Origin: CBDBND01 sp965262665
Lineage (GTDB): Bacteria; Pseudomonadota; Alphaproteobacteria; Rhodospirillales; Rhodospirillaceae
Assembly (NCBI GenBank): GCA_965262665.1
Contig: CBDHFR010000003.1
Coordinates: 372,001-436,000 of the forward strand
Direction: 5' to 3'
DNA: 64,000 bases
The position numbers and the translations under genes are program-made. The notes under the pieces are model-generated. The model had not been told where the DNA came from and searched no databases. It saw only the letters and a program-made list of their open reading frames with translations. This document shows positions 53,151 through 61,979 of this stretch, in pieces. Every line of letters starts with the position of its first letter. Within the stretch, counting starts at the first letter, position 1.

Positions 53151-53313
53151 GGCATTGTCAGACTAAAATCGTATGTTAGAAATTTCCGGTTGTTGAGCCA
53201 CCTTCGTCTCCAGCGCTTATCTGGTCTAAGCCAGACAAAACATGTCTTTGCGCCCTGAAATCCTCAAAAGGGGACAGGGAGAGACGACCAAGTAGATTTA
53301 GTCTGACAATGCC
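53151..53313. repeat. 163-bp mini-element with IS6 inverted repeats
   Basis: Begins GGCATTGTCAGACTAAAATC and ends AGTCTGACAATGCC, the same termini as the 805-bp IS6 elements, but holds only about 125 bp of unrelated, non-coding sequence. It is either a non-autonomous (MITE-like) derivative or two IS6 ends left by deletion. Confidence 0.65.
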
Positions 53314-53595
53314 GTATTGTCGTACAGGATCGATTGGGGCACCCCGCCGAAGAAAGCGAACGCTGCAACATGTCCGTCACTGAACGCTTCGGAGGTCTCG
53401 CGAGGATGGGCCTTCACGAAGATCGCATCACTGTGGGGCAGATCGACAACCAGGAAGTGGATCTTGCGTTCCGCCCCGCCAATCACCGCCAGAGCCTCAC
53501 CAAAGTCAGCCTGGGCATGACCGGGCGCATGATGCAACGGCACAAACACTTCCCGGGTGTGCCGGCGCACTTCGCAGATGTAATCCTTCACAATG
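53314..53595 (-). mobile_element. IS21 istA fragment, downstream half
   Basis: Encodes KDYICEVRRHTREVFVPLHH, PGHAQADFGEALAVIGGAER and FAFFGGVPQSILYDNT. It continues in 55264-55359 on the other side of an IS1182. A different IS21 from the one at 8346. Confidence 0.75.
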
Positions 53596-55263
53596 CAGAC
53601 CGTGTGAAAACTCTGGGTAGCGGGGATGGAGGTTTAGGTGACCATGATTCGCGGTGATCCCACGTAATCTGGCGGTTTGGCGCCGGTAGCCCCGCGGAAG
53701 GGGCTCCAGGCCTCCATGGATCGATGTGCGGCGCTCGATTTTGACCTGATTCCCGTCTCATGCCTTCGCGGCGGCGATCAGGGCGGGAACACCTACCAGC
53801 GAGATCGCGCGGCGGATGTTGTAAGCCAGCGCCGTGATGCTGAACTCGCCGCGCACGTTCTCCAGCCGCCGGGTCAGGAAGGCACCCTGGCCCATCCATT
53901 GTTTGATTGAGCCGAAGGGATGCTCGACGCTTTCACGGCGCGCATCGAGCAGCTCCGGGCGGGCCGCCAATCGTTCCGCCATACGCTCCAGGATCGCTTC
54001 GTCGACATAGCGCAGGACCCGACGGAAGTCGCTCTTCGTACACTTCGACTTGAGTTGGCACTCCTTGCACGCGGCGCGATTGGCGTAACTGGCGAAGATG
54101 AGATCGCGGCGCTTGCGCCTGCTGTGTAGCGCCAGGCGTTGGCCGTCGGGGCAGATGTAAATGTCCTTGCCGCCGTCATAGCGGAAGCGCTCCTTGGGAA
54201 AGAGCCCCTGGCTCACCGTTGATCCGCGCTGGGGCTTGGGCACATGCGGCATGACGCCGGCATTCTCGCAGGCCTCGATATCCTCGATCTTGAAGTAGCC
54301 CGCATCGGCGACCGCGTCGATCCGATCAACGGCCAGGTTCCGCCGAGCTGCCACCGCCGTCTCGGCCAATAGACCGAGATCGCTGACCTTGTTATGGACC
54401 TGCTGCTCGGCGATCAGTTTGTGTTTGGCGTCCACCGCGATCTGGATGTTGTAGCCGACACCGACCCGGGTCTCGGCGCGCATCGCCCGGCTGTCCGGAT
54501 CCGTCAAAGAGAGCTGGCCCTCGCCACTCGCAGCCAGCGCGTCTCGATGTTCCTCAAACCGCTCACGCCGCCCTTGGATCGCAGCGATCTTCTCCTCGAT
54601 ATTCTCCACCTCGCCGTCGCCGTCGCCGGTGCCGCCCTCGTCTTGCCCGTCGGCCTCGTCGAGGCGGTCGAGATAACGCGACAACCTCTCGTCGCTCTCG
54701 GCCAACGCCTTCGCCAGCTTCGCTTTGGTGAAGTTCCGCTTCCGGCTGTTCACTGCCTTGATCCGTGTACCGTCAACCGCCACCAGCTCGCGTCCGAACA
54801 GCTCCAGTTCGTGGCATAGCTTCACGAACTCCCGAAATACCTGGCGGAACGCCGCCCGATTGATCCGCCGGAAATCGGCGATCGTCTTGAAGTCCGGCGA
54901 CAAACGCCGCAACAGCCAGATCACTTCGAGATTACGCTTGCTCTCAGCCTCCAGCCGGCGGCTCGAACGTACCCGATTGAGATAGCCGTATATGTAGAGC
55001 TTCAGCAGGTCCGCCGGATCGTAGCCGGGACGACCCGTCGCCTTCGGCGCGGCGCGCTCGAAACCAGCGGCCGCTAGGTCCAAACCATCCACGAAAGCGT
55101 CGATGAAACGGACCGGGTTATCCCGGCCCACGTAATCGTCCACTGCTTCCGGCAGAAGCAGAACCTGAGAGCGGTCAATGCCAGGAATGTGTCTCATGGC
55201 GGACCCTAACATCGCCATGAGCCGGACGGAATCCCCCGCTACCCAGAGTTTTCACACAGTCTG
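53596..55263 (-). mobile_element. IS1182 family element with AATG target duplication
   Basis: 1668 bp with inverted repeats (CAGACCGTGTGAAAACTCTG at the left; CAGACTGTGTGAAAACTCTG reading inward from the right). It is flanked by AATG at 53592-53595 and 55264-55267. Removal with one AATG restores the istA frame as YTIVKDYICEV. Confidence 0.93.
53758..55218 (-). CDS. IS1182 family transposase
   Basis: 486 residues (479 if the second ATG, before RHIPGIDRSQ, is used). The IS1182/IS5-like features are complete: DNPVRFIDAFVDGLDLAAAG, GRPGYDPADLLKLYIYGYLN, DFKTIADFRRINRAAFRQVF, VAVDGTRIKAVNSRKRNFTK, VGYNIQIAVDAKHKLIAEQQ, a Cys-rich segment (AACKECQLKSKCTKSDFRRV) and the final RRESVEHPFGSIKQWMGQGA. 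Intact, and probably active. Confidence 0.95.
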   Translation of the reverse strand: MAMLGSAMRHIPGIDRSQVLLLPEAVDDYVGRDNPVRFIDAFVDGLDLAAAGFERAAPKATGRPGYDPADLLKLYIYGYLNRVRSSRRLEAESKRNLEVIWLLRRLSPDFKTIADFRRINRAAFRQVFREFVKLCHELELFGRELVAVDGTRIKAVNSRKRNFTKAKLAKALAESDERLSRYLDRLDEADGQDEGGTGDGDGEVENIEEKIAAIQGRRERFEEHRDALAASGEGQLSLTDPDSRAMRAETRVGVGYNIQIAVDAKHKLIAEQQVHNKVSDLGLLAETAVAARRNLAVDRIDAVADAGYFKIEDIEACENAGVMPHVPKPQRGSTVSQGLFPKERFRYDGGKDIYICPDGQRLALHSRRKRRDLIFASYANRAACKECQLKSKCTKSDFRRVLRYVDEAILERMAERLAARPELLDARRESVEHPFGSIKQWMGQGAFLTRRLENVRGEFSITALAYNIRRAISLVGVPALIAAAKA

Positions 55264-55359
55264 AATGGTGTAGCCGCCCTCAAAGCCATACTCGGCGCGG
55301 AGCCGTTCAAAGATGCGCTTGGCCGTATGGCGCTGCTGCTTCGGAAGTGCTCTATCGTC
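55264..55359 (-). mobile_element. IS21 istA fragment, upstream half
   Basis: Encodes QRHTAKRIFERLRAEYGFEG, GYTI, joining to 53591 and below once IS1182 is removed. Its 5' side is cut by the IS6 end at 55360. Confidence 0.7.
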
Positions 55360-56164
55360 GGCGTTGTCAGACTAAATCGTCTTGAGTTGAAAAGTAAGCT
55401 CTCCTAGCCTCGGTTAATGAAAAATCCCTTCCGGTATTTCAACAGCTCGCCTGAGATCATCCGTAACGTTGTGATGCTCTATGTCCGTTATCCGCTGTCG
55501 TTGCGTCAGGTCGAAGACATTCTGTTCGAACGCGGCATCGACATTTGCCATGAAACCGTGCGGTATTGGTGGAACCGCTTTGGCCCGTTGTTTGCGGCCG
55601 AGATCCGGAAGAGGCGGATAGACCGGCGTAACTGGTCGAATTGGCGCTGGCATTTTGATGAGGTGTTTGTCCGCATCAATGGCGAAACACATTATCTATG
55701 GCGGGCCGTTGACCATGAAGGCGAAGTGCTTGAGGTCTTTGTCTCCAAAAGCCGGGACCGCGAAACCGCGCTTGAGTTCCTTAAACGTGCAATGAGGCGT
55801 TATGGCCGACCGGCTATGATCGTCACTGACAGGCTAAAGTCATACCGGGCTGCGATGAAGGTGATCGGCAACGAGAGCCGCCAAGAGATCAAGCATTGGC
55901 TCAACAATCGAGCCGAAAATTCACACCAACCGTTCCGCCGACGAGAAGGCGCGATGGCTCGGTTCAGAGACATCAAGACCCTACAGAAATTCGCCTCTGT
56001 CCACGCTTCGATCTACAACCACTTCAACCACCAACGCCATCTCAACCGCCGCGATACTTTCAAACAAGCCCGAGCCACTGCCCTGGCCGGGTGGCAGCAA
56101 CTCGCAGCCTGACAGTCATCGATTGTAGGTTCTTAAGATCTGGTCCAATTAGTCTGACAATGCC
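55360..56164 (+). mobile_element. IS6 family element, complete (805 bp)
   Basis: Starts GGCGTTGTCAGACTAA and ends AGTCTGACAATGCC; intact transposase inside. The flanking octamers differ (CTATCGTC and GGAATTAC). An IS21 fragment is on the left and an acyl-CoA dehydrogenase gene is truncated exactly at the right end. Confidence 0.9.
55417..56112 (+). CDS. IS6 family transposase
   Basis: 231 residues; Asp in WRWHFDEVFVRINGETHYLW, Asp in AMIVTDRLKSYRAAMK and Glu in NNRAENSHQPFRRREGAMAR. Intact. More similar to the 34455-35150 copy than to the 48530-49225 copy at the N-terminus (PFRYFNSSPEIIRNVVMLYV). Confidence 0.93.
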   Translation: MKNPFRYFNSSPEIIRNVVMLYVRYPLSLRQVEDILFERGIDICHETVRYWWNRFGPLFAAEIRKRRIDRRNWSNWRWHFDEVFVRINGETHYLWRAVDHEGEVLEVFVSKSRDRETALEFLKRAMRRYGRPAMIVTDRLKSYRAAMKVIGNESRQEIKHWLNNRAENSHQPFRRREGAMARFRDIKTLQKFASVHASIYNHFNHQRHLNRRDTFKQARATALAGWQQLAA

Positions 56165-56776
56165 GGAATTACCATGTTTCTCGTAGATCGCAACAACCCG
56201 GGCGTCACCATCGAAGAGCCGGGCATTCAAACGTGGCTGGGCACGCGGCCGTCGCAATACATCTTCCACTTCGATGATTGCCGCGTTCCTGCTGCAGATA
56301 TTCTAGGGGAGGTCGGCAAAGGTTTCAGATTGGGTCAACGCTGGCTGACCATCCACGACCGCCTCCTCCGTGGCCCATTTGCGCTCGGTAAGATGCAACG
56401 GGCGTTAGATATGTCTATTGAATGGGCGAAACAGCGGGAGACCTTCGGCAAACCTCTGTCTGAACGCCAAGCTATTCAATGGAAGTTGGTGGATATGTAT
56501 ACCGATCTCCAAGCCTTGCAGTCGATGGCCTATCAAATGGCTGCGCGTGCCGATACCGGCGAAGACATTCGCACTGAAGCCAGCATGATCAAGCTGGTCT
56601 CTATGAATTGGGGCGCCAGGTGCATGGACGACGCCATCCAGATTCACGGAGCCATGGGTGAATCACTGGAGCTGCCGTTTACTCTTTTCTACCTCTACCT
56701 CCGTCATGGGCGGATTGGCGGCGGCACCGATGAAATTCAGAAAATGCTGATCGCCCGTAAATTACTTCGGGATTAA
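56165..56776 (+). pseudogene. Acyl-CoA dehydrogenase, C-terminal half (truncated by IS6)
   Basis: The open frame runs from the IS6 boundary (GITMFLVDRNNPGVTIEEPG) to TAA at 56774-56776, about 203 residues; a full gene has about 380-400. The middle beta domain end (FDDCRVPAADILGEVGKGF) and the C-terminal four-helix domain (ALDMSIEWAKQRETFGKPLS, ERQAIQWKLVDMYTDLQALQ, DDAIQIHGAMGESLELPFTL, GRIGGGTDEIQKMLIARKLL) are intact. The N-terminal helical domain is lost, so the protein cannot hold FAD normally. It lies upstream of an aminotransferase gene and was probably part of a branched-chain or fatty acyl degradation set. Confidence 0.88.
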
Positions 56777-56818
56777 GACTATAGCGAGATTAGAACAGGC
56801 TGTTTGCAGGAAAAGACT

Positions 56819-57733
56819 ATGTGGCAACCCACACAAATCATGATGAACGGTGAGCTTATGCCGTTCGCCGAGGCCAGCCTGCACCCCATGTCATTGGCGG
56901 TCACCTACGCCGCAACCGTGTTTGAGGGTATACGCGCGTATCAAAGTCCAGACACCGGACAATTCGCAATCTTCAGACTAAAAGAGCACATTGAGCGGCT
57001 ACAGGTCGGCATGAAAGTTTTGCGCTTTGATCAAACCTACGAAGTCGAATACATGCGCGACTGTCTAACCCGCTTACTCCAGGCCAACGAGCCCGATGCC
57101 GATGTGTATTTCCACCTTCTTGTTTACATTGAAGGCACGGGATTGCTGGTTTCTACGGGACCGGTTGGCTTCACTGCTGCGGCGATGCCACGTTCGGAGC
57201 CAAAGTTTGCGGAAACAGGCGTGGGTCTGGGCGTGAGTTCTTGGCAGCGATTGTCGGATAACGCCAGTCCGCCACGCATTAAGGGTACCGCAAATTATCT
57301 CAATGCCCGATTGGCTGTTCATCAAGCCAAAGCGGATGGATACGACGGAGCCCTGATGCTGACGCCGGACGGAAAAGTCGCGGAAGCGCCCATCGCCTGC
57401 TTTTTCATGGTGCGAGATGGACATCTCATTACGCCAGATTGCACCAGCAATATTCTGGAAAGCATCACCCGTGACACCATTATCACCCGCTACAAAGAAA
57501 TAACGGGAGACGATGTCGTTGAACGCGCTATTGACCGCAGTGAGCTGTATTTCGCGGAAGAAGCGTTCCTGTGCGGCACTGGACAGGAAATCCTACCAGT
57601 CGTATCGATTGATAAAATGGCCATAGGCGACGGCAGCGTTGGCCCCATAACCCGCAAGATGAGCGACGACTATTTCGGTATCGTTCGTGGCACAATTGCA
57701 GATCATCTCGAATGGCGGACGATGATTGGTTAA
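56819..57733 (+). CDS. ilvE: Branched-chain amino acid aminotransferase (class IV)
   Basis: 304 residues from the ATG at 56819 (AGGAAAAG 6 bp upstream). Fold-type IV PLP features: VTYAATVFEGIRAYQSPDTG, the PLP-binding Lys in RIKGTANYLNARLAVHQAKA, GYDGALMLTPDGKVAEAPIA, TSNILESITRDTIITRYKEI and AEEAFLCGTGQEILPVVSID. It transfers the amino group between Leu/Ile/Val and 2-oxoglutarate in the cytoplasm. It stands 42 bp after the acyl-CoA dehydrogenase fragment. A class IV relative with another amine substrate is possible. Confidence 0.85.
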   Translation: MWQPTQIMMNGELMPFAEASLHPMSLAVTYAATVFEGIRAYQSPDTGQFAIFRLKEHIERLQVGMKVLRFDQTYEVEYMRDCLTRLLQANEPDADVYFHLLVYIEGTGLLVSTGPVGFTAAAMPRSEPKFAETGVGLGVSSWQRLSDNASPPRIKGTANYLNARLAVHQAKADGYDGALMLTPDGKVAEAPIACFFMVRDGHLITPDCTSNILESITRDTIITRYKEITGDDVVERAIDRSELYFAEEAFLCGTGQEILPVVSIDKMAIGDGSVGPITRKMSDDYFGIVRGTIADHLEWRTMIG

Positions 57734-57816
57734 AATTTAAAATGAAATGGTCGTAACTCACCTACGGTCAAAGCACTTGCGCTCCGAAAGTGTAAGTCAC
57801 AGTAAGGAGCGCCAGT

Positions 57817-59133
57817 ATGACCCAGACACCATCGACAGAGCCATGGCCAACACCTCGCGTTGCTTGGTACGGGCTTGGCATTTTGTTAACAGCCTTCCTC
57901 GTATCAGCCGTCGACCGCGTCATCCTAGGCATGTTAGTGGTCCCCATTAAAGAAGACTTGGGTGTATCTGATTCTGCGATGGGTGTGTTGCTTGGCATTT
58001 CTTTTGCTCTGTCATTTACGATTATGGGTCTAGTTGCAGGCTGGCTCGCTGACCGTTTCTCGCGGCGACGCATTGTGAGCATTGCAATTGCTTTTTGGAG
58101 TCTCGCGACGGTTGCCTGCGGCTTCGCCGGCAGTTTCATGCATCTTCTGGTGAGTAGAATCTCAGTTGCTGCGGGAGAAGCAGCGCTATCTCCTGCTGCG
58201 TTCTCCATGATTTCCGATTACTTCCCGCCCAAAAAGCTCGGCCGGGCGCTGGGTATCTACATGTCTGGGGCATTCTTTGGCGCAGGTGTATCGTTTCTTG
58301 TTGGTGGAGCAGTCCTTAGTCTGGTGGGCCGGATTGGCCCCATAGATCTACCGCTACTCGGCGTCGTGAAAATCTGGCAGGTGGTGTTTTTCATTGTAGG
58401 TCTGCCGGGACTTCTGGTCGCAGCAATTGCCATGACAATGCAAGAGCCTGTTCGGCGTGGCGTTAGCCAAGTCCGCGCATCAAATGCAGCTATTTTCAAG
58501 TACATGAAGAGTCATGCGCGGCTCTACACTTGCCATCTCATCGGCTTTTCTCTGCTGGCAAGCATCATTGTCAATACGCTCACTTGGTCACCCACGTTAT
58601 TCGTTCGCGTACATGAATTTTCTTTTGCTGAAGTCGGAACAAAATTGGGGCTAATTCTTCTGTTTCTATCACCAGGGGGTGTCTACACGGGCGGTTGGCT
58701 TGTTGACGTAATACAAAGAAAAGGACGCCAAGATGCACCGCTTCTTGTGGGTATTTTGGCGGCGGCGACTTCGTTGCCTTTTGGAATTGCGGCCAATCTT
58801 GTGTCTGATCCAAATTTAGCCGTTGCCTTATATTGCCCACTGGTTTTCTTTGCTTGCCTTGCCGTGGCCTGCGGACCGACAGCTATTCAACTTGTCACGC
58901 CTAATGAATTTCGCGGCCAAATCTCCGCGGGATATCTCATGACGATCAACATCGTGACCTCGATTTTCGGAGCAACGGGCGTAGGGTTTGCAACAGACTA
59001 CATTTTTAAGAGTGAACAAGCCGTTGGCAGCTCCATGGCTCTGATGTGTGCCGTATGTGCACCTTTGTCGGTGATGCTTCTTTTGTATTGCCGTCGGCCC
59101 TTCGGAGCCAGACTGGAGACCGCCATAGCGTAG
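57817..59133 (+). CDS. MFS transporter, spinster-like group (second copy)
   Basis: 438 residues with AAGGAGCG before the ATG. About 12 membrane segments. Helix 1 LVSAVDRVILGMLVVPIKED, loop GWLADRFSRRRIVS, and the conserved VACGFAGSFMHLLVSRISVA then GEAALSPAAFSMISDYFPPK closely parallel the carrier at 25690-27060. The adjacent alpha/beta hydrolase gene starts 53 bp downstream, so the pair may import and then hydrolyse a substrate. Inner-membrane, probably proton-coupled. Confidence 0.9.
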   Translation: MTQTPSTEPWPTPRVAWYGLGILLTAFLVSAVDRVILGMLVVPIKEDLGVSDSAMGVLLGISFALSFTIMGLVAGWLADRFSRRRIVSIAIAFWSLATVACGFAGSFMHLLVSRISVAAGEAALSPAAFSMISDYFPPKKLGRALGIYMSGAFFGAGVSFLVGGAVLSLVGRIGPIDLPLLGVVKIWQVVFFIVGLPGLLVAAIAMTMQEPVRRGVSQVRASNAAIFKYMKSHARLYTCHLIGFSLLASIIVNTLTWSPTLFVRVHEFSFAEVGTKLGLILLFLSPGGVYTGGWLVDVIQRKGRQDAPLLVGILAAATSLPFGIAANLVSDPNLAVALYCPLVFFACLAVACGPTAIQLVTPNEFRGQISAGYLMTINIVTSIFGATGVGFATDYIFKSEQAVGSSMALMCAVCAPLSVMLLLYCRRPFGARLETAIA

Positions 59134-59186
59134 GAAGAGTAAAGCGTGCTCACGGTTTCATTCATGATCATCAAATTGGTTTAGTA

Positions 59187-59990
59187 ATGACTACCCTGCC
59201 CCCTGTGAAACGACGGTATGTGGATACAAGTTTTGGCCAAGTCCATTATTACATGTCAGGAGAACAAGGACCTCTCCTCTTCCTCTTTCACGAAACGGCC
59301 TTATCGGGAAACCAGTATGAGAAAGTTTTGCCCCTACTCGGTGTAAAGTGTCGTGCCATCGCCATTGATACGCCCGGTTACGGCATGTCTGACCCGCCAG
59401 CCGCCCCGTGTGATATGCAGAGTTTATCAGCGCGATTGTTTGCGGCTATTCAAGAGTTTGACGACGGACCCGTCATTCTTGCAGGGGCGCACACGGGGAG
59501 CTCGTTCGCATTAGAGCTTGCAACGACAAGCTTAAGGGACCGCGCAACTCATGTGATCTTGTCGGGCCTCGCGTTGTTGACGCCAGCCGAGATTGAGGAT
59601 TTCCGAAATATCATCACTGTTCCCGAGGTTGACCAAGACGGCCGTTTTCTCGTTGTTGAATGGGAAAAGCGACGGGACCGTTGGGGCGACAGAGCCAAAC
59701 TCGAAGACATACTTTGGGGCACGGTTGAGCAACTCAAAGTGTACAAAAGATTTCATTGGGCGTTTGAGGCAGTTTTCACACATGACGCTCAAGCAGCTCT
59801 AAAGAACCTGTCAGCGCCTACGCTCTTTCTCATTGGTGAGAACGACAGCCTTTTGAAAAGCGATGAGAGAGCATGTGCCTTGGTCGACAATGCAAAACTC
59901 GATGTTCTACCAGGAATCGAGGGACGGCTTGCGTATTTTCATCCGCAACTTTACGCTCAGAAAGTTCTTGAATTTACCGGCTTGTCCTAG
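59187..59990 (+). CDS. Alpha/beta hydrolase fold protein with His at the nucleophile position
   Basis: 267 residues from the ATG at 59187 (MTTLPPVKRRYVDTSFGQVH); a longer ORF from 59046 overlaps the MFS gene. Core segments: LLFLFHETALSGNQYEKVLP, AIAIDTPGYGMSDPPA, THVILSGLALLTPAEI, APTLFLIGENDSLL. The elbow reads ILAGAHTGSSFALELA, so His sits where the catalytic Ser is expected. The oxyanion HG is also changed (FHETALSG). It shares four bases with the convergent hydrolase gene at its 3' end. Confidence 0.8.
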   Translation: MTTLPPVKRRYVDTSFGQVHYYMSGEQGPLLFLFHETALSGNQYEKVLPLLGVKCRAIAIDTPGYGMSDPPAAPCDMQSLSARLFAAIQEFDDGPVILAGAHTGSSFALELATTSLRDRATHVILSGLALLTPAEIEDFRNIITVPEVDQDGRFLVVEWEKRRDRWGDRAKLEDILWGTVEQLKVYKRFHWAFEAVFTHDAQAALKNLSAPTLFLIGENDSLLKSDERACALVDNAKLDVLPGIEGRLAYFHPQLYAQKVLEFTGLS

Positions 59991-60793
59991 GATTGACTGA
60001 GCTGTCTAAAGAAGTCTTCAAACACATCGGCTAACGTAGCTGCCCGTTGTTCAATGGTCTGCGATGACCGTGGTGATCCAACAAATTCCCGACACGCTGG
60101 GACGGCCTCCACAACGATTTGGTGCGCTTTGGCCAAAGGGTCATCTGGCGTAGTCATGGCAAGCACGGGAATACTCAATAGAGGAAGCCGCGGTGCCATA
60201 TCATACGCAAACACTGCTTCGTAGCCAGTATGATAGGTATGCCCTGCCTTTAATAGATCGACGCAATCAGCGAATGCCTCTTCCAACGGCATTGTCGGAT
60301 AACGTAATGCCCGCTTCCACGCCCACATCATATGGCTGCCATCCGCATGAACTTCGAGAGGCGACGCGTAGAGACCTGCGAGTTCTTTTCGCTCCTCGGC
60401 GTCAAATATGGGACTGCCATCTAGGACCAACGCCTTTACCCGTCCTGGCTCCGCTATAGCGAATTCAGCCGCGATAGCAGCGGACGTATGACCGCCATAA
60501 AGGAAGACAGCATCGAGGCCTAAGACATCTAGAAGTTGCTTTAGGTTTTGCGCGTGATCAGCGATCGACCACTGCCGATCCGGCTTATCTGAATCGCCGT
60601 ACCCCATCAGGTCAGATGCAAAAACCTGGAACCCTCGGGTAGCCAACAATTTTACAACGTCGGCATTTTGGCGGCTTGATCCGGGCGCCCAGTGAAGCAA
60701 TAGGACGGGGTCGCCCTCGCCTGCTACACGATAGTGAACTTGCCCTTCAGGGGTATCGGCATAAGCCCGCCGCACAGTCAGTGAGTCTTTCAT
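59987..60793 (-). CDS. Alpha/beta hydrolase fold protein with His at the nucleophile position
   Basis: 268 residues; GGGGTAAG precedes the ATG. Core: VLLLHWAPGSSRQNADVVKL, VFASDLMGYGDSDKPDRQWS, VKALVLDGSPIFDAEE, IPVLAMTTPDDPLAKAHQIV. The nucleophile elbow reads FLYGGHTSAAIAAEFA with His in place of Ser. The loop after strand 3 (HWAPGSSRQ) is shared with the protein at 35747 (HWTPASSRQ). The gene lies 16 bp after the FAD monooxygenase gene and belongs to the same minus-strand operon. Complete ORF. Confidence 0.82.
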   Translation of the reverse strand: MKDSLTVRRAYADTPEGQVHYRVAGEGDPVLLLHWAPGSSRQNADVVKLLATRGFQVFASDLMGYGDSDKPDRQWSIADHAQNLKQLLDVLGLDAVFLYGGHTSAAIAAEFAIAEPGRVKALVLDGSPIFDAEERKELAGLYASPLEVHADGSHMMWAWKRALRYPTMPLEEAFADCVDLLKAGHTYHTGYEAVFAYDMAPRLPLLSIPVLAMTTPDDPLAKAHQIVVEAVPACREFVGSPRSSQTIEQRAATLADVFEDFFRQLSQS

Positions 60794-60809
60794 GGCGCTT
60801 ACCCCAACT

Positions 60810-61979
60810 TTAGCCGGTTACAGTCGCCGCATTGTACGCCCAAATCCCAAGGCTCTCTGCGGTCACATGTTTCTGCTCACTGCACTCATCTCGCCCGGAA
60901 TGATAGGCCTTGGCCGCCTCTCGTGACTGAACCATGACGTGAGTTGTCCGCTCACACCGCGCAGCAAAATAGCGGTCTAAGGCTTCGCTGATTGAAGACG
61001 CGGACTCGAATGCTCGCGCGAAAATTACCGCGTCCTCAATAGCCATAGCCGCTCCAGAACCTAGGAACGGCAACATAGGGTGGGCTGCGTCGCCCATAAG
61101 GGTGACATGGCCCCGGGTCCATTCCTTAAGCGGCTCACGATCAAACAATGCCCACTTGAACAAATTGCTTTCGGGTGCACTCCGAATAATCGTGTGCACT
61201 TCCTCATGCCAGCCATCGTACTCAGCGAGAACTTCTTCAGTGTTTGCAGGAATAGACCAACCCTCTTCGCTCCACCCGTCTCGTTGGGCAAGACCGATGA
61301 AGTTGAGAACTTTTCCATCGCGAATGAGATATCGCGCAAAACTTCTATCCGGGCCCTTTGACAAGCATGACGACGGCAGCTCTACTGCGCCAGAAGGGAG
61401 TTGATCTAAGTCCACTAGGCCACGAAACGCAATATAACCGGTGAAGCGCGGTTTGCCAGGGCCAAACAAAGCACGCCGAATTGAAGATCGCAGACCGTCG
61501 GCTCCGATGACCAGGTCTGCTTGCGCGGTTGACCCCGACGCAAATTCTACATCGATGCCTGACGCCCCTTCTTGAAATGCGGTGAACTCAGCATTGAGAT
61601 GTATAGCCTCAGGATCAGCAGTCCGCACTTTGGCAACCAGCGCGCCGTGCAGGTCGGCTCTGTGAATATGCGTATAGGCCGCGCCGAACTTATCAATCAT
61701 CATCTGGCCACGGGGCAATGTGATTTTCAATTCCCCTGTCTGCCAATGCCTGACGCTGGCGTTCTCCGGCGGAAGCCCAAGCTTTTGAATTTCATCTGAA
61801 AGACCAACTGAGTTTAGTGCATGAACCGCATTTGGAGCTAGCGTGAGCCCTGCCCCTACTTCACCCAACGCGGCCGCACGCTCGTAAACACGGGGTTTCA
61901 AGCCAAGCCTTTGCAAAGCATGGGCCGCCACAAGCCCGGCGATACCTCCACCTATAATCGCAATACGGATCTCCTTCAT
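60810..61979 (-). CDS. FAD-dependent monooxygenase (salicylate hydroxylase-like, PHBH fold)
   Basis: 389 residues. Dinucleotide loop IRIAIIGGGIAGLVAAHALQ, the RADLHGALV segment, the DG motif ADLVIGADGLRSSIRRALFG and the second FAD motif LMGDAAHPMLPFLGSGAAMA are all conserved. The enzyme would hydroxylate an aromatic or similar ring substrate using NAD(P)H and oxygen. Its ATG overlaps the stop of the upstream MORN gene (ATGA), and the hydrolase gene follows by 16 bp. Together with the IclR regulator upstream this forms a compact catabolic unit. The substrate is unknown. Confidence 0.9.
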   Translation of the reverse strand: MKEIRIAIIGGGIAGLVAAHALQRLGLKPRVYERAAALGEVGAGLTLAPNAVHALNSVGLSDEIQKLGLPPENASVRHWQTGELKITLPRGQMMIDKFGAAYTHIHRADLHGALVAKVRTADPEAIHLNAEFTAFQEGASGIDVEFASGSTAQADLVIGADGLRSSIRRALFGPGKPRFTGYIAFRGLVDLDQLPSGAVELPSSCLSKGPDRSFARYLIRDGKVLNFIGLAQRDGWSEEGWSIPANTEEVLAEYDGWHEEVHTIIRSAPESNLFKWALFDREPLKEWTRGHVTLMGDAAHPMLPFLGSGAAMAIEDAVIFARAFESASSISEALDRYFAARCERTTHVMVQSREAAKAYHSGRDECSEQKHVTAESLGIWAYNAATVTG

